43,818 nt of DNA from Anaerostipes sp. (GCA_028704435.1 JAQWFL010000021.1:1-43818), one strand, 5' to 3'; positions 7,425 to 16,061 are shown, counted from the first letter of the stretch. Numbers and translations are program-made. Notes: a model not told the origin generated them from the sequence alone.

Positions 7425-8204
7425 ATGAAGCAGAGAAAATTCCAAGTACAACAAGAATTGAAACGATTAGATAAGCAGGAAAAATCATTTCAAGCCAGAC
7501 GTATGAAGAAAAAAGATTCAAAAATGAATCAATTTTTAGATGACAAAGTGCCAGAAAAATTACAACATACATTAGAAAAAGCTTTTGTGAAAGCATTTCA
7601 GTTGATTTTTCAAAAGGGAACGGGTGTAATCGAAAAGACCTTCAAGCCAGAAGAATTGGAGAAGGAATTTCAAGTGAATTCATATGCACATTCTGTTCAT
7701 CAAAACAAGAAGTCTCTGCGTGTGTTTTCTAAAAAAGCAAAGAGTTCTGGAACATTAAATCTTCTTGTATCAGGAGGTGCCGGTGTGGGGTTAGGCATTC
7801 TGGGAATCGGTATTCCAGATATCGCACTTTTTACCGGCTTAATGTTAAAGTCTATCTATGAAATTGCTTTAAACTATGGATATGATTATAACAAAGAAGA
7901 GGAAAGGAAATTTATCCTTTTATTGATTCGTGGAGCTGTTTCTAGAAAAGAAAAATTCTCTAAAATAGATAATCAAATAAATGAATTGATTGAAAAAGAA
8001 AACGGAGAGAATCTGCCAGATATAAATCAGTTGATTCACGAAGCGGCCAGTGCCCTTTCGGATGAGTTGTTGTATATGAAATTTTTACAGGGAATTCCAC
8101 TGGTAGGTATCGTGGGTGGAGCATATGATGCAGTTTGTATGAAACAAGTAACATCGTATATGGAGTTAAAGTATCGCCGCAGATTTTATGGAAAAATTTT
8201 ATAA
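7425..8204 (+). CDS. EcsC family protein
   Basis: A 259-residue protein with a long, basic, coiled N-terminal part (KQRKFQVQQELKRLDKQEKS) and an EcsC domain from about residue 100. The centre holds a glycine-rich hydrophobic segment (SGGAGVGLGILGIGIPDIALFTGLMLKSIYEIALNYGYDY) that is the recognisable core of the family, and a second hydrophobic patch, GIPLVGIVGGAYDAV. It probably associates with the membrane. The B. subtilis EcsC name comes from an ABC-transporter locus, but no transporter is adjacent here, so no role is assigned. Confidence 0.85.
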   Translation: MKQRKFQVQQELKRLDKQEKSFQARRMKKKDSKMNQFLDDKVPEKLQHTLEKAFVKAFQLIFQKGTGVIEKTFKPEELEKEFQVNSYAHSVHQNKKSLRVFSKKAKSSGTLNLLVSGGAGVGLGILGIGIPDIALFTGLMLKSIYEIALNYGYDYNKEEERKFILLLIRGAVSRKEKFSKIDNQINELIEKENGENLPDINQLIHEAASALSDELLYMKFLQGIPLVGIVGGAYDAVCMKQVTSYMELKYRRRFYGKIL

Positions 8205-8213
8205 ATGTGAAAG

Positions 8214-8250
8214 AAAATCAGAATTTCCATGTGAGGTTCTGATTTTTTTT
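8214..8250 (+). terminator. Rho-independent terminator after the EcsC gene
   Basis: Arms AAAATCAGAA (8214-8223) and TTCTGATTTT (8237-8246) pair perfectly around a 13-nt loop and are followed by further T residues. Confidence 0.85.
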
Positions 8251-8270
8251 ATGCAATAAAGCCAAAAAAG

Positions 8271-8298
8271 TTGGCATACAAATAACATATGATATAAT
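8271..8298 (+). promoter_or_regulatory. Promoter of the helix-hairpin-helix gene
   Basis: TTGGCA (8271-8276), 16 nt spacer, TATAAT (8293-8298), just after the preceding terminator and about 50 nt before the start codon. Confidence 0.65.
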
Positions 8299-8347
8299 AA
8301 AAGAATAAGGGAAGTAAAGCGGCGGAGGTATATATGGGAGGACTTTG

Positions 8348-8599
8348 ATGAGTGAGTTAAGGAAAATACCAAATGTGGGAAAAGAAACGGAAAAGGATCT
8401 CATTGCAATGGGGTATACAACCATAGAATCTTTGCAGGGAATTTCAGGAGAAGAGCTATATCGACAGGAATGCATTCTTAGAAATCAGCAGATAGACCGT
8501 TGCCAGCTATATCTTTATCGGGCAGTGGAATACTGGGTAAACACAGAAAATCCAGATTCAGAGAAGGCAAAATGGTGGCATTGGAAAGATAGGGGATGA
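8348..8599 (+). CDS. Helix-hairpin-helix protein, Cdd1 (pathogenicity locus) family
   Basis: An 83-residue protein. Residues 3-30 (ELRKIPNVGKETEKDLIAMGY) form a helix-hairpin-helix of the DNA-binding type. The middle and C-terminal parts (EELYRQECILRNQQIDRCQLYLYRAVEYW ... WWHWKD) match the small Cdd1 family found in many bacteria. Function is unknown; non-specific DNA binding is likely from the fold. The start at 8348 has GGGAGGA 5 nt upstream. The acetyltransferase gene begins directly after the stop. Confidence 0.8.
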   Translation: MSELRKIPNVGKETEKDLIAMGYTTIESLQGISGEELYRQECILRNQQIDRCQLYLYRAVEYWVNTENPDSEKAKWWHWKDRG

Positions 8600-9187
8600 A
8601 TGAAAATGACTGAAAAACAAAAAATGCAAAAACAGATGCTATATGATGCAAATTATGATAAAACTTTATTGGAAGAACGAGCAAGAGCAAAGGATGTTTG
8701 CTATGATTTTAATCAACTTCGTCCATCTCAGACAGAGGAACAGACAGAGTTATTAAAGGGTCTTCTTGGTAAGACAAAAGGAGAGTTTTGTATTGTGGCA
8801 CCTTTTTGGTGCGATTACGGATACAATATTGAAATTGGAGAAAATTTCTTTGCAAATCACAATACAGTTATTTTAGACGGAGGAAAAGTTCAGTTTGGCG
8901 ATAATGTATTTATTGCACCGGATTGTGGATTTCATACTGCAGGACATCCTATAGATTTTGAGCGAAGGAATAAGGGTCTTGAATATGCATATCCCATTAA
9001 AGTTGGTGACAATGTATGGATTGGTGCAGGAGTTCAAGTTATGCCAGGAGTCACGATTGGAAACAATGTTGTAATTGGCGGAGGGAGTGTTGTATTAAAA
9101 GATATTCCAGATAACTGTGTGGCGGCGGGGAATCCATGTAAAGTAATCCGTCCAATCACAGAGCAAGATAAGGAGAAAATGAAGTGA
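8600..9187 (+). CDS. Sugar O-acetyltransferase (maltose/galactoside acetyltransferase type)
   Basis: A 195-residue left-handed beta-helix acetyltransferase. The N-terminal Mac helix region (MLYDANYDKTLLEERARAKDVCYDFNQLRP) is followed by hexapeptide repeats. The catalytic His lies in HTAGHPIDF, and the coenzyme A binding end reads PIKVGDNVWIGAGVQVMPGVTIGNNVVIGGGSVV. Length and motif order are those of MAT/LacA enzymes, which move acetyl from acetyl-CoA to a sugar hydroxyl; the sugar cannot be told from sequence. The gene starts at the base after the preceding stop, and its own stop overlaps the next start (GTGA). Confidence 0.92.
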   Translation: MKMTEKQKMQKQMLYDANYDKTLLEERARAKDVCYDFNQLRPSQTEEQTELLKGLLGKTKGEFCIVAPFWCDYGYNIEIGENFFANHNTVILDGGKVQFGDNVFIAPDCGFHTAGHPIDFERRNKGLEYAYPIKVGDNVWIGAGVQVMPGVTIGNNVVIGGGSVVLKDIPDNCVAAGNPCKVIRPITEQDKEKMK

Positions 9188-9546
9188 AGTTGAAAAATAT
9201 TTTAATTGTCGTAGATGATATAGAAACTTCTAAGAAATTCTATAAAGATTTATTTGGCCTGGATGTACTTTTAGATAACGATGGAAATGTAATTTTAACA
9301 GAAGGATTAGTGCTTCAAGACCGAAAAATTTGGAAATCTTTCATTGAGAAAGAAATAATAAAAGAAAACAATGCCTGTGAATTATATTTTGAAGAAAAGG
9401 ATATTGATGGATTTGTTGAAAAATTAGAGAATTACCATATGCCAATCAAATATCTTAATAAGTTAATGGAGCATTCCTGGGGACAAAGAGTTGTTCGATT
9501 TTATGATCCAGACGGGAATTTAATTGAAGTTGGAACTCCAATGTAA
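9184..9546 (+). CDS. VOC (glyoxalase/bleomycin resistance-like) family protein
   Basis: A 120-residue protein with two beta-alpha-beta-beta-beta halves of the vicinal oxygen chelate fold: KNILIVVDDIETSKKFYKDLFGL at the N terminus, and HSWGQRVVRFYDPDGNLIEVG at the C terminus. The end motif with a conserved Glu is the usual second metal-ligand strand. The start is a GTG at 9184, overlapping the preceding stop by 4 nt, which implies translational coupling. Such proteins can be lyases, dioxygenases or drug-binding proteins; nothing here points to one. Confidence 0.85.
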   Translation: MKLKNILIVVDDIETSKKFYKDLFGLDVLLDNDGNVILTEGLVLQDRKIWKSFIEKEIIKENNACELYFEEKDIDGFVEKLENYHMPIKYLNKLMEHSWGQRVVRFYDPDGNLIEVGTPM

Positions 9547-9575
9547 GAGTAAAATTTATGAATGGGAATAAAGGT

Positions 9576-9926
9576 ATGAGAATTGTTGAAATCAAAGAGA
9601 AAACACCAATATTAATACAGAAATTATTAAATATATGGGAAGAATCTGTAAAAGCAACACACCTGTTCTTATCAGATTATGAGATAAAAAACATCAAACA
9701 GTATGTTCCACATGCATTAAGTGAAATTTCACATCTGGTAATTGCAGAGGATGAAAATGGATGTCCAGTTGCTTTTATGGGAGCAGAAAATGAAACACTT
9801 GAGATGCTTTTTATTACACCAGAAGAAAGAGGAAAAGGGTTGGGCAAAACTCTGATTTGGTATGGGATTAAGAACTATAATATTAGAAAATTAGTTGCGA
9901 ATAAGAGGAATTTTGTAATAGTTTGA
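9576..9926 (+). pseudogene. Truncated GNAT N-acetyltransferase
   Basis: Residues 1-100 match a YjaB-like GNAT enzyme: IxEKTPxLIQKLLNIWEESVKATHLFL at the N terminus and the acetyl-CoA loop RGKGLGKTLIWYGI. The frame then breaks into NKRNFVIV and stops after 116 residues. Family members go on for about 30 residues with a NxxAxxFYxxxGF strand-helix, which is absent here and not visible in the 27 nt before the next gene. A C-terminal deletion is the simplest reading. The start at 9576 is preferred over 9558 because it aligns with family starts and has a weak AAAGG site. Confidence 0.65.
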
Positions 9927-9953
9927 TTTAGATTAGGGGGGTATTAAGAGGAT

Positions 9954-10361
9954 ATGGCAGTTTCAAGTATAAAGATTATTTTTCAAAGTAATATTAAAAA
10001 AGTATGGGATGTTGTTACAGCGGTGGAAGGATATACGTGGAGAAGTGATTTAGGTAAGACAGAAATTTTAAATGAAAAGCAGTTTGTGGAATATACAAAG
10101 GATGGCTATGGTACCACGTTTACAATTACAAAAATGGTACCATATAAACGCTGGGAATTTGATATGGAAAATGAAAATATAAAAGGACACTGGATTGGTA
10201 TTTTCAAACAAAAAGAGGAAGAAACAGAAGTTGAGTTTACGGAAGATGTAAGTGCAAAAAAATTGATTATGAAACCATTTGTGAAAGCCTATCTAAAAAA
10301 GCAACAGACACAATTTGTTTCGGATTTAGAAAAAGCCTTACAAATTGGAGAAGATTTGTAA
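9954..10361 (+). CDS. SRPBCC (START/Bet v1-like) family protein
   Basis: A 135-residue single-domain protein with the helix-grip fold: the first strand and helix VSSIKIIFQSNIKKVWDVVTAVEGYTWRSDL, then repeated strands (GTTFTITKMVPYKRWEFDM, GHWIGIFKQKEEETEVEFTEDV) and a long C-terminal helix ending in LEKALQIGEDL. The fold makes a hydrophobic ligand-binding cavity. The ligand is unknown. A GAGG site precedes the ATG. The gene follows the truncated acetyltransferase by 27 nt and may share its transcript. Confidence 0.8.
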   Translation: MAVSSIKIIFQSNIKKVWDVVTAVEGYTWRSDLGKTEILNEKQFVEYTKDGYGTTFTITKMVPYKRWEFDMENENIKGHWIGIFKQKEEETEVEFTEDVSAKKLIMKPFVKAYLKKQQTQFVSDLEKALQIGEDL

Positions 10362-10385
10362 GGAGAGTACAAGGAGGTACTGATT

Positions 10386-10769
10386 ATGACTACAATTACT
10401 TATAACAATTATTTGGCAGAGCCAGACCCATTATCCTTTGAAGAAGCTATGGAAATCTATGAGAAAATTCTTCAAAATCTTAAAAATGAAACTGATGTCC
10501 TAAAAGATGCGTGGAAGACTGCCCTAAAAGCCATGACAACATACGCTGATTTGCGAGCAAACTGGCTGCAGCAGACAAAAGAAGAGCATCATGAAGCAGG
10601 TCGAACTGCAAAACATGATGCTGTGATTCATTCTTTAGATTCACTGTGTGAAGCTATGGAAAGTCTCAATATGGACGCTGCATGGAGGAACCAGCTAGGT
10701 ACTGCCAGAAAACGAATTGGTGACTTTGCATGTTATGTTTCTTGTATTTACGGAATCTGTGCACGTTAA
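10386..10769 (+). CDS. Hypothetical helical protein
   Basis: A 127-residue protein I do not recognise. It is predicted almost entirely helical: residues 17-35 and 42-75 are amphipathic, with EEAMEIYEKILQNLKNE and KALKAMTTYADLRANWLQQTKEEHHEAGR. The C terminus carries two Cys in CYVSCIYGICAR (three in all). There is no signal peptide or membrane segment. AAGGAGG precedes the start, which argues that it is translated. It lies 24 nt after the SRPBCC gene on the same strand and faces the minus-strand glutamate synthase-like gene 18 nt away, with no clear terminator between them. Confidence 0.6.
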   Translation: MTTITYNNYLAEPDPLSFEEAMEIYEKILQNLKNETDVLKDAWKTALKAMTTYADLRANWLQQTKEEHHEAGRTAKHDAVIHSLDSLCEAMESLNMDAAWRNQLGTARKRIGDFACYVSCIYGICAR

Positions 10770-10786
10770 ACTAATTTTATTTGAAT

Positions 10787-12187
10787 TTATGCATGAGGAA
10801 TATCAGTATGTTCTGATATTTCTCTGTTTGTTGTACATAGGTCTTTGACACTTAAATCATGAAGATTACTATGACCTGTAATTCGTCCAAACATTTCTAA
10901 TTCTTTCTTACAGACTGTTAAGTAGTTTGCAAGTCGCTTGGCAGCAGCATCCTGCTGTAAATTCTTTCGAAGTTCAGGGTCTTGGGTGGCAACACCCACT
11001 GGACATTTTCCACTTCCACAGATTCGATATTGCTGACATGCTGCAGCAACTAAAGCAGCAGAAGCAATGGCAATGGCATCTGCACCCATAGCGATAGCCT
11101 TTGCAAAATCCCCAGGAAGACGAAGTCCACCAGTAATGACAAGCTCCATATCCAAGTTATGTTCATCCAAATATTTTCTTGCACGGGCAAGGGCATAAAT
11201 GGTAGGAACAGAGGTGTTGTCTTTTAGAGATTCTGGACTTGCACCTGTGGCACCACCACGTCCATCAATGGTAACAAAATCAGCATTTGCATAGGCAATC
11301 CATTCTAAATCCTGTTCAATATGTCCTGCTGCAATTTTAATTCCAATTGGTCTTCCTTGGGAGGCATCTCTAAGCCAGTCAACCATAGTTTTCAAATCTT
11401 CTTTTGAATTAATATTCGGAAACTTAGATGGACTAATAACGTCTTGTCCCAATGGTTTATTTCGAATCTTAGAAATTTCCGGAGTCACTTTATCTCCAGG
11501 AAGGTGTCCACCCATGCCTGGTTTTGTTCCCTGACCGATTTTCACTTCAATGGCATCCGCTTCTCTTAAATTTTCTGGAGTTACGCTATATAAGTTTGGT
11601 ACATACTCGAAAATGTATTTGAAAGCTGCCTGTTTTTCTTCTGGAAGGATTCCACCTTCTCCGCTGCACATAGCGGTTTTGGTCATAGCACTTCCCTTTG
11701 CCAGAGCAATCTTTAATTCTCTTGATAAGGCACCAAAAGACATATGAGATACATAAACTGGATGATATAACTCCATTGGTTTTTTTGCGTTTTTTCCAAT
11801 AATTGTTGTTGTGTCTACAGGCTCACCGGCATTTAAAGGCGCAGGATTTAACTGTGCTCCAAGGATTAAAATATCATCCCAGGACACAATTGGTTTCAAG
11901 GTTCCCATGGCATTTACCACAGATTCCCCTGTTAAAGCCATTTGATGGATTTTGTCTAGCTGAGGAAATTCATCACTCGATGATTTTGCAAATGCCTCTG
12001 GATAAGCTAAAGGATTGGCTGTATTTGCTGGAATTTCGGCAGCTTTTGATTCTTCCTGTTCTAGAAAATGATCCTTTGTTGCTTTACAAATAGGGCAGAC
12101 ATAGTCTCCAGGCAAGTCTGTAAATGTTGTTCCCTCTTTTCCCTCATCATATATGTATCCACATACATTACATTTAAAAATACTCAT
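10787..12187 (-). CDS. Rubredoxin-glutamate synthase (GltB FMN domain) fusion protein
   Basis: A 466-residue cytoplasmic enzyme. Residues 1-40 are a short rubredoxin with iron ligands C6, C9, C31 and C34. Residues 80-440 match the FMN/iron-sulfur synthase domain of glutamate synthase: [40 protein letters not shown] and [19 protein letters not shown]. The [3Fe-4S] ligands are C384, C390 and C395. There is no glutaminase domain, so ammonia must come from elsewhere or the reaction differs. The rubredoxin may feed electrons to the FMN. GGAGG precedes the ATG. It is transcribed alone, opposite to its neighbours; a weak TATAAT is seen on the minus strand at 12233-12228. Confidence 0.9.
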   Translation of the reverse strand: MSIFKCNVCGYIYDEGKEGTTFTDLPGDYVCPICKATKDHFLEQEESKAAEIPANTANPLAYPEAFAKSSSDEFPQLDKIHQMALTGESVVNAMGTLKPIVSWDDILILGAQLNPAPLNAGEPVDTTTIIGKNAKKPMELYHPVYVSHMSFGALSRELKIALAKGSAMTKTAMCSGEGGILPEEKQAAFKYIFEYVPNLYSVTPENLREADAIEVKIGQGTKPGMGGHLPGDKVTPEISKIRNKPLGQDVISPSKFPNINSKEDLKTMVDWLRDASQGRPIGIKIAAGHIEQDLEWIAYANADFVTIDGRGGATGASPESLKDNTSVPTIYALARARKYLDEHNLDMELVITGGLRLPGDFAKAIAMGADAIAIASAALVAAACQQYRICGSGKCPVGVATQDPELRKNLQQDAAAKRLANYLTVCKKELEMFGRITGHSNLHDLSVKDLCTTNREISEHTDIPHA

Positions 12188-12297
12188 AAGAACACCTCCG
12201 CTTTTTCATGGTAATTTAGTTTCTCTTATTATAACATACATAGAAAAAATAATGTTTTCTTTGAAAACACTTCTAAAAAATAATATTAAAAATAGTG

Positions 12298-12356
12298 TTG
12301 ACAAGAAAAGTTGTCATATGTTATATTAGTGACAAGAAAAGTTGTCATAATGACAA
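12298..12356 (+). promoter_or_regulatory. Promoter with two palindromic operators and a half-site
   Basis: TTGACA (12298-12303) and TATATT (12322-12327) form a promoter. The palindrome TGACAA-GAAAAG-TTGTCA occurs twice, identically, at 12299-12316 and 12330-12347, 31 bp apart (about three helical turns), and a half-site TGACAA lies at 12351-12356. The first copy covers the -35 and spacer, and the second lies at the transcription start. This is the layout expected for autorepression by the XRE protein encoded next. Confidence 0.75.
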
Positions 12357-12385
12357 GTATTATTATCAAAGAGAGGAGAAGATGC

Positions 12386-12595
12386 ATGCCGTTACACAAT
12401 CGATTAAAGGAATATAGAGCAAGAATTAATGTGAATCAACAAGAAATGGGAAGAATGGCAGGTGTGTCAAGGCAGACAATTAGTCAGATTGAAAGAGGGG
12501 ATTATTCACCTTCTGTGGCACTGGCATTAAAGATTGCGAAAGTATTTGAAGTTCATGTAGAAGATATTTTTTGGTATGAGGAGGAGATGGAATGA
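12386..12595 (+). CDS. XRE-family transcriptional regulator
   Basis: A 69-residue regulator made of little more than a helix-turn-helix: LKEYRARINVNQQEMGRMAGVSRQTISQIERGDYSPSVALALKIAKVFEVHVEDIF. The recognition helix is SRQTISQIERG. Size and sequence place it with short regulators that sit before DUF3169-type membrane proteins. The start at 12386 follows GAGAGGAG; ATGs further up lie within the operators. The stop overlaps the next start (ATGA), so the two are translated together. Autorepression through the upstream palindromes is inferred. Confidence 0.9.
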   Translation: MPLHNRLKEYRARINVNQQEMGRMAGVSRQTISQIERGDYSPSVALALKIAKVFEVHVEDIFWYEEEME

Positions 12596-13350
12596 ATAAA
12601 AGAGAAGAAATTAAAAAAGAGAATCGAAAGTCACTGGTTGGATTTTTTATTATTTTGATAGTTTCCGCGATTGTAGGTGGAGTGATTGGAGGACTTGGTT
12701 ATAGGTCAACAGGATTTTTCAGTTCCACAGGAAAACAGTTGAAGGATTTTATGACAATGAATTCCTTTTATATTATGCTTCTTGGGGCAGTATTGTTTCA
12801 AGGCTTGATATGGGCTTTTTATCTAAATGCAAAAAAATTATTTGAGGCATGGGATGGAGAGAATGAAGAGACTGCAGATAAAATTGATACTAAGATTGGG
12901 TGTATGATGTGGATACAGAATGTGAATGTAATCTTAGCCTTCTTTTTGTTTGCATTAGGACTTGGATTACAACAAGGAGCTATGAGTGCTGAATTTAGTT
13001 TAAAAAATACGGTAGTTTTTGTGTTGAATATTGGAATTACAATCATAGGACAACAAAAGGCAATTGATTTTACAAAAGAGATGAACCCAGAAAAAAAGGG
13101 TAGTGTCTATGATATTAAGTTTCAGGATAAGTGGATGAAAAGTTGTGATGAAGCTGAGAAATTAAAGACTTACGAGAGTGCCTGGAAGGCTCTTAAAGTA
13201 ATGAATACTACATATGTATTTGCATGGCTTGTCACAACTCTTGTACAAATGATTATGGGCATTGGAATTTTTGCATGTATCATGATATCTGTATTATGGA
13301 TGATACAGACAAGTGTTTACTACTATCATTCAATCTATAAAAATAGATAG
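12592..13350 (+). CDS. DUF3169-like membrane protein
   Basis: A 252-residue integral membrane protein with about six hydrophobic segments: near residues 15-35 (VGFFIILIVSAIVGGVIGGLGY), 55-78, 108-130, 140-155, 205-225 and 228-245. The N terminus is basic (NKREEIKKENRK). The loop around residue 165 carries KAIDFTKEMNPEKKGSVYD. Its pairing with a tiny XRE regulator in overlapping frames is characteristic of the family. No enzymatic motif is seen. A role in sensing or responding to membrane stress is often guessed but not shown. Confidence 0.75.
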   Translation: MNKREEIKKENRKSLVGFFIILIVSAIVGGVIGGLGYRSTGFFSSTGKQLKDFMTMNSFYIMLLGAVLFQGLIWAFYLNAKKLFEAWDGENEETADKIDTKIGCMMWIQNVNVILAFFLFALGLGLQQGAMSAEFSLKNTVVFVLNIGITIIGQQKAIDFTKEMNPEKKGSVYDIKFQDKWMKSCDEAEKLKTYESAWKALKVMNTTYVFAWLVTTLVQMIMGIGIFACIMISVLWMIQTSVYYYHSIYKNR

Positions 13351-13427
13351 AGAAAGAATTTATTTCACATCTCGTCTTGCTTTTTTGATATAATTAGAGG
13401 AATCAAGAACGGAATGGAGAGGTTTAT

Positions 13428-14201
13428 ATGATATTTGAAACACACGCTCATTATGATGATGAGAAGTTCAATGAAGATAGAGAAGAATTACTAGCATCTA
13501 TGAAGGACAATGGAATTGAGACTATTGTGAATGTTGGTGCCAGCATGGAAACAACAAGATGGACAGTGAAAGCCATTGAAAAGTATCCCTTTATGTTTGG
13601 AGCCGTAGGAGTTCATCCAAATGAAACCGGAAATATGACAGACAATGATTTGCAGAAATTGGCGGAGTACAGCTATCTTGAGAAGGTAGTAGCCATTGGT
13701 GAGATTGGACTGGATTACTATTGGGATGAGCCAGAGCGTTCCATTCAAAAAAAATGGTTTGAGGCACAGTTGGAACTTGCAAGAATGGTGGAGCTTCCAG
13801 TTGTGATTCATAGCCGAGATGCAGCCAAAGATACATTAGATGTGATGAAAGCACTTCACAGTGAGGATATAGGCGGGGTAATTCACTGTTTCTCTTATAG
13901 TAAGGAGATAGCCAGAGAGTATTTGAACATGGGATTTTATATTGGTGTTGGAGGAGTTGTTACATTTAAGAATGCCAAGACTTTAAAAGAGGTGGTAGAG
14001 TATACACCGCTTGATCGAATTGTTCTTGAAACAGATTCTCCCTATTTAACTCCAGAGCCTAATAGAGGGAAAAGAAATTCATCTTTGTATCTTTCTTATG
14101 TAGCAGAGGCAATTGCACAAATTAAGCAAGTTTCCAAAGAAGAGATTATTAATATTACAAATAAGAATGCAAGAAATATGTACAAAATGAAAGAGGTATA
14201 G
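13428..14201 (+). CDS. tatD: TatD family metal-dependent DNase
   Basis: A 257-residue TIM-barrel hydrolase. Metal ligands are the N-terminal H-x-H (FETHAHYDD), the Glu of VAIGEIGLDYYWD, His in PVVIHSRDA and GVIHCFS, and Asp in LETDSPYLTP. The C-terminal PEPNRGKRN loop is usual for TatD/YcfH. It is likely a 3'-5' exonuclease acting on DNA or a quality-control hydrolase. GGAGAGG precedes the ATG, and the next gene, ksgA, starts on the base after this stop, an arrangement common in Firmicutes. Confidence 0.93.
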   Translation: MIFETHAHYDDEKFNEDREELLASMKDNGIETIVNVGASMETTRWTVKAIEKYPFMFGAVGVHPNETGNMTDNDLQKLAEYSYLEKVVAIGEIGLDYYWDEPERSIQKKWFEAQLELARMVELPVVIHSRDAAKDTLDVMKALHSEDIGGVIHCFSYSKEIAREYLNMGFYIGVGGVVTFKNAKTLKEVVEYTPLDRIVLETDSPYLTPEPNRGKRNSSLYLSYVAEAIAQIKQVSKEEIINITNKNARNMYKMKEV

Positions 14202-15065
14202 ATGGAGAAGTTAAGTAATCCAAAGAAAACAATTGAGATAATTCAAAAATACGGATTTGATTTTCAAAAAAGGTTTGGACAGAACTTTTTAATTGATAGT
14301 CACGTACTAGAGAAAATTATTGAGGCAGCCAACATTACAAAGGATGATTTTGTATTAGAGATTGGACCTGGAATTGGAACCATGACACAGTATTTAGCGG
14401 AACATGCAAGAGAAGTTATGGCCGTTGAGATTGATGGAAATTTGATTCCCATTTTAGAGGATACCTTAAGTGAATATAGTAATGTCAGTGTCTTAAATCA
14501 AGATATTTTAAAGGTTGATATTGGAGCAATTGCAAAAGAGAAGAATGACGGAAAACCTATTAAGGTTGTGGCCAATCTTCCATATTATATTACGACTCCA
14601 ATTATTATGGGACTGTTTGAAAGTAAAGTTCCAATGGACAGTATTACGGTGATGGTGCAGAAGGAAGTTGCAAGCCGTATGCAGGTAGGACCTGGTACAA
14701 AAGAGTATGGGGCACTTTCTCTGGCAGTTCAATATTATGCTAAACCTTATATCGTTGCAAATGTTCCACCAAATTGTTTTATGCCAAGACCAAAGGTAGG
14801 GTCTGCAGTGATTCGATTGACAAAGTATCAAGAACCACCAGTGACGGTAAAAGATGAAAAGTTATTGTTTCAATTGATTCGAGCATCATTTAACCAAAGA
14901 AGAAAGACGTTACAAAACGGAATTAATAACAGTAATTTAAACTTCTCCAAACAGCAGGTGGTAGACGCATTAGACATAATGGGAATATCACCAACTATTC
15001 GAGGAGAAGCATTAACATTAGAGCAGTTTGCAAAACTTAGCGACTTATTGTGTGAGTCTAAATAG
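14202..15065 (+). CDS. rsmA: 16S rRNA adenine dimethyltransferase
   Basis: A 287-residue KsgA/RsmA enzyme, which dimethylates the two adjacent adenines (A1518 and A1519 in E. coli numbering) in the 3' hairpin of 16S rRNA. SAM-binding motifs are FGQNFLID, LEIGPGIGTMT and VEIDGNL; the catalytic motif is NLPYYITTPI. The C-terminal helical domain (ASFNQRRKTLQN...RGEALTLEQFAKLSDLL) is complete. The gene starts immediately after tatD and overlaps the end of the convergent gene on the other strand by 8 bp. Confidence 0.95.
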   Translation: MEKLSNPKKTIEIIQKYGFDFQKRFGQNFLIDSHVLEKIIEAANITKDDFVLEIGPGIGTMTQYLAEHAREVMAVEIDGNLIPILEDTLSEYSNVSVLNQDILKVDIGAIAKEKNDGKPIKVVANLPYYITTPIIMGLFESKVPMDSITVMVQKEVASRMQVGPGTKEYGALSLAVQYYAKPYIVANVPPNCFMPRPKVGSAVIRLTKYQEPPVTVKDEKLLFQLIRASFNQRRKTLQNGINNSNLNFSKQQVVDALDIMGISPTIRGEALTLEQFAKLSDLLCESK

Positions 15066-16038
15066 GCAGAATCCAATAACCAAAGTTACCTGTTTTTTGA
15101 TTTTTCTCAGGCACAGTGATGAAGCTTTCAAATCCAAAGAATTTGGCAATAAAATTCTTTTCATTATCAAAAGTTCCTGGAACACCCAGGCAGGTATGAC
15201 CTGTCTTTTTGTGAACGCCAAGCATTAAATGCCCATAGTTACCATAATTCAAAAGTAAAAATCCGTTTTTAGGAAGTTTTTCAGGAATGTTTTTTAATTT
15301 TACCAGGTCATCTAAGGTTATTTTGATGCAAGGATCAAAGAAAGAATCAGTGCAAAAGGACAAGGAGGGATACTCCTTCCAGTCAAAGTCCTTAGAGGAA
15401 GATGGCGAGATGCTGTTTTTTGCTTCTTTTTCTAGCTGGAGAGCTTCAATATATTCCACCAGTTTTGATGTGACCGCTGGAGTCTTTTCGTCTACAGGTT
15501 TGCTCTTTTTAGAGTCGTTTTCCAAAGGTTTATTTTCCGTAGGTTTAACCTCTACAGGTGATTCCTCCACAGGTTTAATCTTTACAGGTGGTTCTTCTAT
15601 GGGTTTGTTTTCTACTGGTTGCTTTTCTGGAGTAGTTTTTTGTGTCTCCAAAGGGAGAAAATTACGAATGGTAATGGGTTTATCATTCCATTCAGAACCG
15701 AAAAATAACTGGTTGGAGTGATAAATTAAGAATCCATCTATTTCATTTAAATCCACAATCAGAGGGTAGGTAAGTTTCATTTCTATAACGGAATCACTTT
15801 TTTGAAAGGAGTCTAACAAAATTCCTTCCATAGCTCCTTCGTGAAAATGATAGAAATAGATTTTATAAGGCAGTGCCTGCTCATTTGTTTTGACGTGAAA
15901 GTAGACTTTGATTTGATTTTGCCGTTTTTCAATACGTGCAAAACCTACATTTGCCCCTTTAACACCATGGTTATATTCATAAAGATAGGATACAATTCGT
16001 TGATATTCAGACAATGTTACTCTCTCTTTTTGATTCAT
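15058..16038 (-). CDS. DUF6128-like protein with Pro/Glu/Lys-rich linker
   Basis: A 326-residue protein with three parts. Residues 1-120 are a globular domain (SEYQRIVSYLYEYNHGVKGANVGFARIEKR...), predicted mostly beta. Residues 125-200 are a low-complexity linker with imperfect repeats of the type KPVEEpPVKI. The rest is a C-terminal domain with FLLLNYGNYGHLMLGVH and a final GYWILPI. It resembles DUF6128-type clostridial proteins of unknown role. The start is doubtful: the ATG at 16038 lacks a ribosome site on its strand, and TTG 16017 preceded by AGAGAGAG is an alternative. Its 5' end lies 24 bp from the divergent tadA start; its 3' end overlaps rsmA. Confidence 0.7.
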   Translation of the reverse strand: MNQKERVTLSEYQRIVSYLYEYNHGVKGANVGFARIEKRQNQIKVYFHVKTNEQALPYKIYFYHFHEGAMEGILLDSFQKSDSVIEMKLTYPLIVDLNEIDGFLIYHSNQLFFGSEWNDKPITIRNFLPLETQKTTPEKQPVENKPIEEPPVKIKPVEESPVEVKPTENKPLENDSKKSKPVDEKTPAVTSKLVEYIEALQLEKEAKNSISPSSSKDFDWKEYPSLSFCTDSFFDPCIKITLDDLVKLKNIPEKLPKNGFLLLNYGNYGHLMLGVHKKTGHTCLGVPGTFDNEKNFIAKFFGFESFITVPEKNQKTGNFGYWILPI

Positions 16039-16061
16039 TTTATGAGGAGATATTAAAAAAT

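Noticed and set aside
8334-8348. Four-codon ORF (MGGL) ending in TGATG at the helix-hairpin-helix start
   Set aside because: It consists of the ribosome site GGGAGGA itself, so the coding sense is coincidental.
12298-12356. CRISPR-like repeats
   Set aside because: Only two short palindromic copies and a half-site at a promoter; spacing and context fit operators.
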